This document shows, in pieces, positions 57,792-64,000 of a DNA stretch of 64,000 nucleotides. The stretch comes from Triticum aestivum. Its lineage: Eukaryota; Streptophyta; Magnoliopsida; Poales; Poaceae. The notes beneath the pieces are model-generated. The model did not search any database and was not told the DNA's origin. It worked only from the letters and a program-made list of their open reading frames with translations. The stretch lies in NCBI RefSeq assembly GCF_018294505.1, contig NC_057802.1:310207137-310271136 (forward strand). Reading direction: 5' to 3'. The translations under genes and the position numbers were made by a program. How positions within the stretch are numbered: position 1 is the first letter of the stretch; each line of letters opens with the position of its first letter.

Positions 57792-58685
57792 TCAAACACG
57801 AATAGATCTAGGTATTGTCATCTTTGGCATGCAATCCATAATAGCTCTCATAATAGATTCATATGGCAATTTAATTTTCTTTCTTGTAAAGTGTTCCATG
57901 CCCTTCCTTAACGGAAATTGAAATCTAATGTTTCCTTCTTTCATATCAATAATTGCACCAATCGTTCTAAGGAAAGGTCTACCAAGAATAATAGGACATG
58001 TAGGATTGCAATCTATATCAAGAACAATGAAATCTACGGGCACATAATTCCTATTTGCAACAATTAGAACATCATTAATCCTTCCCATAGATTTCTTAAT
58101 AGTGGAATCCGCAAGATGCAAATTTAAAGAACAATCATCAAATTCACGGAAACCTAACACATCACATAAAGTTTTCGGAATCATGGAAACGTTAGCACCC
58201 AAATCACACAAAGCATGGCACTCATAATCTTTAATATTAATCTTAATATTAGGTTCCCACTCATCATAAAGTTTTCTAGGGATAGAAATTTCCAATTCAA
58301 GTTTTTCTTCAAAAGATTGCATCATAGCATCAACGATATGTTTACTAAAAGCTTTGTTTCGATTATAAGCATGAGGAGAATTCAACATGGATTGCAACAA
58401 GGAAATACAATCTATTAAAGAACAATTATCATAATTAAATTCCTTGAAATCCAAAAGAGTGGGTTCATTGCTACTTAAAGTTTTGACCTCTCCAATCCCA
58501 CTTTTATCAATTTTTGCATCAAGATCTAAAAACTCGGAATCATTGGGACGCCTTTTAACTAAAGTTGACTCATCTCCAGTCCCATCTTTATCAAGATTTA
58601 TATTGGAAAAGAAAGATTCAATAGGAGTCACATCAATCACTTTAAGATCTTCATCATTATTTAAAGATTCTGGTTTAGCGGCCAT
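57792..58685 (-). CDS. Element B2 protease-domain ORF, 297 aa
   Basis: Opens MAAKPESLNNDEDLK and carries a retropepsin-like domain: CDLGANVSMIPKTL near residue 160, then PVDFIVLDIDCNPT and IILGRPFLRTIGAIIDM. Ends near a basic RSIRV. The N-terminus is acidic and unlike the gag of A or C, and no gag core is seen, so it is a deleted gag-protease or a distinct non-autonomous design. Its upstream leader is interrupted by the MULE. Intact frame. Confidence 0.75.
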   Translation of the reverse strand: MAAKPESLNNDEDLKVIDVTPIESFFSNINLDKDGTGDESTLVKRRPNDSEFLDLDAKIDKSGIGEVKTLSSNEPTLLDFKEFNYDNCSLIDCISLLQSMLNSPHAYNRNKAFSKHIVDAMMQSFEEKLELEISIPRKLYDEWEPNIKINIKDYECHALCDLGANVSMIPKTLCDVLGFREFDDCSLNLHLADSTIKKSMGRINDVLIVANRNYVPVDFIVLDIDCNPTCPIILGRPFLRTIGAIIDMKEGNIRFQFPLRKGMEHFTRKKIKLPYESIMRAIMDCMPKMTIPRSIRV

Positions 58686-58709
58686 CTTATTTACTAGGGA
58701 TAATTAATT

Positions 58710-58855
58710 GGGTTTTTATCACTTTTGCCATTAAAATGTTTCACTGCTCAAAAATGCCACTCTTCCGTTAGAGACACACTAAAAAATGCCATTTTCTCAC
58801 ATTACCGCCAGTCAAAGGCTCATTAACCACGTGATATGACCGTAATACCCCTGTT
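58710..58855 (+). repeat. Left TIR of the MULE
   Basis: Pairs with 63250-63432 over about 130 bp ('ccattaaaatgtttcac', 'aaaaatgccac', 'ccgttagag', 'gtcaaaggctc'), with scattered differences. Confidence 0.9.
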
Positions 58856-59370
58856 TCCATTACATGTGGGCTCATTTGTAAACAACAGGAAAAGAAAAAA
58901 GCAATAGGGGAGAGTGGGGGGGTCGAACCTCGCACATTCAATCAAGGCGGCTAATACACGCGCGCGTAATAACCATCCAGGAAGACGCACTTATCTGTCA
59001 ATTATAGAGATCTTTAACTTGTAGTCCATTCGGGTTGACCTGACTAAGCTATCGATTATACTAATCCTATCCCCAAACTACTCGTACCTTTCCCTATCCA
59101 TTAGCAGCCGCAGCCACAAACCGCCGCTGCCGCCGCCCGCCAAACTCCTCCATTCGGGTACAGACGGTCGCCGGCACGGCCTGCGCAGCTCTGACGCGCC
59201 TCCACTCGCCGCAGCGCCGACGCCTCCCGCCCCGCGCACCTCCCGCCCCGCGCACCTCCACTCACTGTAGCTCCGGCTTCTCTCCCGAGCAGCATCGCCA
59301 CATGACTCCCATCTGACTCCTCTGTTCTTGCTCCGCCTGTGATTTCTTGAACAGAGGTTGTTCCACGGCA

Positions 59371-62300
59371 ATGGCGGCGGACAACAGGGCCGAATCAGAG
59401 GCTTGCCTCGGCCACCAGATGGCGCTAAGTGTACAGGTCGCAACCTCTGATATTCCAGTAGGGTGAGTATGCTAATTACTAGGATGATGCGTGTGTATTC
59501 ATAGTAGTATGTAGCGGTCGAATTTGTTGTGTATAATTCATAGTGACTAACTGCACACAATTTGGTTATGTGTTCATGATGATTTAGGATGGATGAGGAA
59601 ACTGCCTGTATGATGTCCGTTAGGATGGAAACAAGTCGTCTTAGTAGCGATGGCCGCAAGCGATATGTTGGCGGCTTTGATTATCCTCTGTTTGTCGAAT
59701 CCAGTATCACATACAAAACATTGTTGTGCAAGTTGTGTGATACCTATCCCTGGGGGTGCCGTGATTCTGTGGAGTTGAAGTACTACGAGAGGGAACAGAA
59801 TATATGGGTTGATGTTGCATGTGATGATGATGCAGCTTTGATGTTTGGAAAGCATCAAGATTCAAAGAAAATATCTATGCTAATTGAGGTTCTTCAGAAA
59901 TCTCCAACTCCGAGCACACCGAACCGCAATCCACCTACATAGCCTTCTTATAGTGAGAGTCAACATACAGGGAGTCAGGCAATTGATGTTGATATAGTCA
60001 ACATACAGGGAGTCAGGTAGTCTATTAGTATTGATGATCCTAACAGAGACATAACCGATGATGCTATTCATGATGATACTATACTCTCAGATAATGATGA
60101 TGAGAGGGAGTATCCTGACTTAGTCAAGAAGTCTACGAAAGAAGATGATTCAAAAGATATAGAAGAGGAAGATGATCCTCCAGCATATGAATCCACTGAC
60201 ACTGAAGAGGAACAAGAGAATAGAGACATGGGTTTAGTAGATGAGGAGGAAGAGGAGGAGTAGGAGGACAGACCTATTGTAGTGTATAATAAGGAGGATC
60301 CATCATTTGTAGAAGGATCGGCATTCCACTCTTTGTTGGATTGCAAGAATGCACTTTCGACTTTTGCAATTAAAAGTGAATTTGACTATACAGTCCAAAA
60401 GAGTGATCCTAATAGGCTGAGAGTTTGTTGTGCATATAAGAGGTGTAAGTGGAGGATACATGGCTCTTAAATGAGGAATAGCACAATATTTCAGGTATAA
60501 CTTGGTAATATCTAATTGATTTGATTGTTGTACCCTTTCTTCTATGCAATTGGTAGCAATACAATTTGATTTTGTTGTTTTTTGAATGCAGATCAAGGTG
60601 TGTCCTTTCTCTCATACATGCCCAACTAAGCTGAGAAGTGAGAAGTTCAAGCCGGCTAAGAGTAGGTGGGTTGCTGATGTTATCCTAGATTGGGTCAGAA
60701 AGAACCCAGACATTGGCCCTACTGCTCTTCAAGAGAAGATCGAGGAGAAGTATCACTTCACGGTGCCGTACATGCGTGTATCTCGTGGTAAGGAGAAAGC
60801 AGTGGATATGATTAGTGGAAAATGGAAAGATAGCTTCCATCTTGTCTATAGTTTCAAGGCTGAGGTGGAGAAGTGTTCTCCTGGTAGTGTAGTGGAAATA
60901 GACAAAGAGACTGTGAAGTACTCAATCAAAGGAAAAGTCAGGGAGAAGGAATGCTTTAGGAGAGTGTTCGTTTCATTCAAGGCATGTTGGCAAGGGTTTT
61001 TAGATGGGTGTCGACCATACTTGGCCGTGGATTCAACTGCACTAAACGGCATATTCAAAGGGCAGCTAGCTTCTGCTTGTGCCATTGATGGCCGTAATTG
61101 GCTTTACCTGGTTGCCTACGGGGTGATAGAGACAGAATCATCAGATAGTTGGGCTTGGTTTCTTCAAAATCTATGTAATCTTATTGGGCATCCTGAAGGA
61201 CTAGTCATACACACCGATGCTTGTAAAGGTTTAGAGATAGCAGTAGAACAAGTGTGGCCTGGAGTGGAGCATAGGGAGTGTATGAGGCATCTTGTTGCAA
61301 ATTTTGGAAAAAAAATCAAGGGCAAGGTCTATGATGATAATCTTTGGCCAGCAAGCTTGACTTACAATTCTAGGAAGCACAATTGGCATATGAAACAGAT
61401 CCTTGCTAAGAAGAGTGTTCAAAAATATATGGCTGAACACCACACAAAGATATGGTATAGAAGCAAGTTCAATGAAATCTGCAAGGTTGACTACATCAAT
61501 AACAACCTCGCAGAGTCATTTAATAGCAAAGTCAGGAAAATTAAGGCTCTTCTTATTGTTGACATGTTGGACAAGATTAGGCAGATGATAATGGAGAAGT
61601 TTGATTTGCGGATGAGGATAGCATTAGAAAAATGGCCTGGCTATCTCATAATACCAAGTGTGATAAAGGCACTACATGCCAAATCCAAAGGTAAACAAAC
61701 ATCTTCTGCTCTTTCAACTGACTAATGTCATAACGAACTAAATTAAATGTTTAATATTTGGTGTTCTTTCCAGGACTAAAGATGAAGGTAGTTAGACGCA
61801 GTGATGTTGAGGCAGAAATTACTGCAGTGGACAAAGAAAATAGGGAATGGAGGTACCCTGTTGACATAGCCAAGGAAACATGTAGCTGCAGGCAATGGCA
61901 AGTCAAGGGTTTGCCATGTATCCATGCTCTATATTTCATTACTTCACTAAGAGGTCCGGTATCAGAAATTGAACCTTATGTACATGAGTTCTACTCCGTA
62001 GCAAAATTCAAGGCTGCGTATGTAGACAACATACCTGCAATGGTAGGCAAGCAACAATGGGACATTCTTGACCCTGGCTTCAAACTACAAGCTCCAGTGT
62101 TGAGGAGGCCAAAAGGACGATCGCGGAAGACTAGAATCAGATCTAGTGCTGAAGGTGCTGGCCTTGGCCCTAGGAAAAGGAAGTGCAAGCGTTGCGGAGG
62201 CTTCGGCCACATAGCGAGAATTTGCAAAAATCCAGTTGACCCAGCATTTGGAGAAGATGAGGCTGACCTACATGCTGGAGATGCCCCTTTTGTGGCCGGA

Positions 62301-62751
62301 GAAGGCGACCTTGAGCCATCCGTGGTTGCAAGTTCTGTGGGGTAACTCCAAAACCTGTGCTTTCTATATTTGAACATCCATGGCTGCATTGCTACATTCA
62401 TGCATTTTCAACATTCTGTCCTATAATCTGAGTCGTCAAAGACTAATTTTACTTTCCACTTCCAAAGAATTTGAATACATGTAAGCTATAACTATATTCT
62501 GTACAAAATTGATGCTTTATATTTCCATTTTTTTGCAACATGACCAACTTCTATACAGCTCAAGGAAAAGCGTGAAGAAGAAAACAGATAAGAAAACCAA
62601 TAAAAGGAAGAGCAAGGAAGATGAACATTCAACCAGAACTGAAGGTTCCACAAGTGGATCTGTTGCATCTCCCATGCATACCCGAGTTGCACACAAATCG
62701 CTAGACAGTCCTACCCAAAACACAAGAAGCAAAAAGAGGCTGCACATGTGA
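59371..62751 (+). pseudogene. MULE transposase gene, five exons, four internal stops
   Basis: Model: exons 59371-59462, 59588-60494, 60592-61690, 61774-62341 and 62559-62751. All introns are GT...AG and every junction keeps frame. The N-terminus has a PB1-like part, then a long acidic stretch and a zinc-ribbon-like Cys region (CCAYKRCKWRIHGS). The MULE catalytic domain carries AVDSTALNG, HTDACKG, HRECMRHL and NNLAESFN, that is Asp (61030), Asp (61216) and Glu (about 61513). A SWIM finger (CSCRQW...CIH) follows, then a CCHC knuckle (CKRCGGFGHIARIC) and a basic tail. In-frame stops at 59940, 60018, 60261 and 60468 disable it. The catalytic exon (60586-61725) is open. Related in type to MuDR/Jittery/FAR1 proteins. 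Confidence 0.85.
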
Positions 62752-63123
62752 ACATTTGTGTGATTGTGACCTTATAAGATTGTGAACCTGGACCTGTTTA
62801 TTTTGAACCTTATGTTGAGAATTTGGACCTTTTACTTCAAACTAGCAAGTGGATGCTATTCGACCTTAATGTATGTTTGTGAACCTGAGACACTTTGTGT
62901 GCTGAAAATCCAGGAAATGAACATTATGTTTGCTTGTGTGTTGGATGTTTTCAACCTTATGTACATGCGTCATGGTAAATTTATTTTTTAGAGAAATTTA
63001 GAGAACCATTTGTTGCTGCTGTTGCGTGTACAACTTGAGTTTACTTGGTTTTTTAATAGCTATGCCAAGATATCACGTAAGGATATGTAGCATATCTCCA
63101 TTCATTAGTCAACTAATGACCTT

Positions 63124-63187
63124 GGGTGTAGTGGCTAGCTCGTGCGAGCGCATCCCAGAGGTCTGGGGTTCGAACCCCTCTACTGCC
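63124..63187 (+). other. tRNA-like segment inside the MULE
   Basis: Box-B-like GGTTCGAACCC (63167-63177), a D-arm-like GCTCGTGCGAGC, and weakly pairing ends GGGTGTA/TACTGCC. The anticodon arm is not proper, so it is not a functional tRNA. It could be a tRNA-derived or Pol III-promoter-like relic. Confidence 0.35.
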
Positions 63188-63249
63188 TATTTTTACATCC
63201 TAAAAATTATTTCCTTGCCCCTGACATGTCGGGCCCACGGTTTGGGAAG

Positions 63250-63432
63250 AAATGGAGCCAGGGGCATTTCGGTCATCTAGCGCGGTCAACGAGCCTTTGA
63301 CTGACGGTAACGTGAGAAAATGGCATTTTTGAGTGTGGCTCTAACGGAATAGTGGCATTTTTGAGTACTGAAACATTTTAATGGCAAAAGTGAGTAGTGT
63401 GGCACAACTAGTGGCAAAAGTGATAAAAACCC
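63250..63432 (-). repeat. Right TIR of the MULE
   Basis: Inverted copy of 58710-58855 with an extra 30-bp segment near the tip, bounded by repeats of CACTTTTGCC. Confidence 0.9.
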
Positions 63433-63690
63433 TAATTAATTTGGTGCCCTTAGTTGTGTCGCACTCGGCAGGTTTACCCCTATTTTTCAAAAACACTTGT
63501 TCCTGCCCAAACCACTTTGCTCCTCTTATGCTTTTGCCCTTTGACTGTTTGACCATCAGTTTGAAACTTCGTAAAAAATTCATACTAACTCAGAAAAATT
63601 CAAATAAGATATCAAAATGTTCAGAAAAGCATCACCTATACGTGCATGTCATTTGCATTCATGGAAAAAGTGTTGGCCAGTCCCCATCTC
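63433..63690. other. Sequence right of the MULE, unassigned
   Basis: The TSD copy and about 15 nt of element B2 leader come first, then AT-rich sequence with no gene. 'attcatactaactcagaaaaattc' type text recalls CACTA interiors, but I cannot assign it. Confidence 0.4.
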
Positions 63691-63999
63691 AGTTTTAGCT
63701 CATATGATCTTAGCATGAACAGTAAAATCTAAACAAATTCTAAAAAAAATTGGTGGCAAACTTTGACCAATGTTTTGAGTGCTTGCCAAGTTTCATAAGG
63801 GGATGACATTCGTGGAAGTCGTGGTAAAAAAAAGAAATTTTGGAGCATTGATTTTTGTTTTTTTGCCACGACTTCCATGAATGTCATTCCCTTATGAAAC
63901 TTGGCAAGCACTCAAAACATTGGTCAAAGTTAGCCACCAATTTTTTTAGAATTTTTTTTAGATTTTACTGTTCATGCTAAGATCATATGAGCTAAAACT
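63691..63999. repeat. Large inverted repeat (hairpin) at the window edge
   Basis: Arms 63691-63830 and 63858-63999, about 140 bp each with few mismatches ('agttttagctcatatgatc', 'gcttgccaagtttcataagg' and their complements), and a loop of about 28 nt. May extend past the window. Confidence 0.85.
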
Positions 64000-64000
64000 A

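Larger units (their letters stand above)
53404..58709 (-). mobile_element. Element B2: gypsy element, 3' side, cut by the MULE
   Basis: The 3' LTR (53404-55013), PPT at 55014, a long non-coding stretch and a minus protease ORF (58685-57792) lie in order. The MULE inserted 16 nt upstream of its start codon. About 15 nt of the leader continue right of the MULE (63442-63456, ttggtgcccttagt); I cannot find a PBS or 5' LTR after that. Same LTR family as solo LTR B1. Confidence 0.8.
58710..63432 (+). mobile_element. Complete Mutator-like element (MULE), 4723 bp
   Basis: Perfect 9-bp TSD TAATTAATT (58701-58709 and 63433-63441). Long terminal inverted repeats start GGGTTTTTATCACTTTTGCC on both sides: left about 58710-58855, right about 63250-63432. 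The right one has 30 bp more near its tip. It carries a multi-exon transposase gene on the plus strand and a tRNA-like segment near its right end. Inserted into element B2. Confidence 0.92.

Noticed and set aside
59078..59659. 193-aa minus ORF in the MULE leader
   Set aside because: Antisense to the GC-rich 5' part and exon 1 of the transposase; no conservation or domain.
63124..63187. Functional tRNA gene
   Set aside because: Anticodon arm and acceptor pairing are inadequate; kept only as tRNA-like.
1..64000. A host gene or an undescribed defence-like gene system
   Set aside because: Every long ORF is explained by gag-pol, Athila-type ORFs, MULE transposase or repeat remnants; no intact unrelated gene was found.

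Overview
The window is a block of nested transposable elements from a large-genome grass, most likely a Triticeae genome (wheat, Aegilops or barley type). The evidence is Angela/BARE/WIS-type Copia LTRs, Athila-lineage Ty3/gypsy elements with a tRNA-Asp-type primer binding site, CACTA elements and a Mutator-like element. I see no host gene, no rRNA or functional tRNA gene and no CRISPR array. Family names come from memory of Triticeae repeats; boundaries come from target-site duplications (TSDs) read in the sequence.

Layout, left to right. Remnant G (1-987, 2738-3508, 16802-17095, minus) is a broken repeat-borne ORF. It is split by a solo Copia LTR (988-2737, TSD CCCAT) and by a minus solo LTR B1 (3509-16801), and B1 holds a complete gypsy element A (4985-16663, plus, TSD CTAGC/CTGGC). 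At 17096 starts element E (minus, 3' LTR first). E is interrupted by gypsy element D (22768-45620, minus, TSD GTATG). D holds RT-less gypsy element C (29874-41062, minus, TSD TTACG) and an Angela-like solo LTR (41853-43569, TSD GCTAG). C carries a 1.6-kb non-autonomous CACTA (38161-39744, TSD TTT) in its 5' LTR. E is next cut by Copia element F (from 45796). F's LTR is split by a 3.1-kb TG...CA unit (46452-49589, TSD ATGTC), and its body is cut at 52852 by the start of another CACTA. That CACTA is cut by gypsy element B2 (3' LTR 53404-55013), and B2 is cut by a full Mutator-like element (58710-63432, 9-bp TSD TAATTAATT). The window ends in a large hairpin repeat (63691-63999).

How the parts relate. 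A and D belong to one gag-protease-RT-RNase H-integrase family plus a small 3' ORF. C and E belong to a family with gag-protease and an Athila-ORF1-like 3' ORF but no RT or integrase. The two share the PBS, LTR termini, PPT tracts and blocks of 3' non-coding sequence, which fits an autonomous/non-autonomous pair.

The most notable unexplained signal is a GC-rich hairpin present in every gypsy LTR at a fixed distance from the LTR start. It recurs once inside each element just upstream of the 3' ORF, in two cases followed by a TATA box. Its stem sequence differs between copies but still pairs, as if an LTR-derived promoter or RNA-structure module had been placed in front of the 3' ORF.
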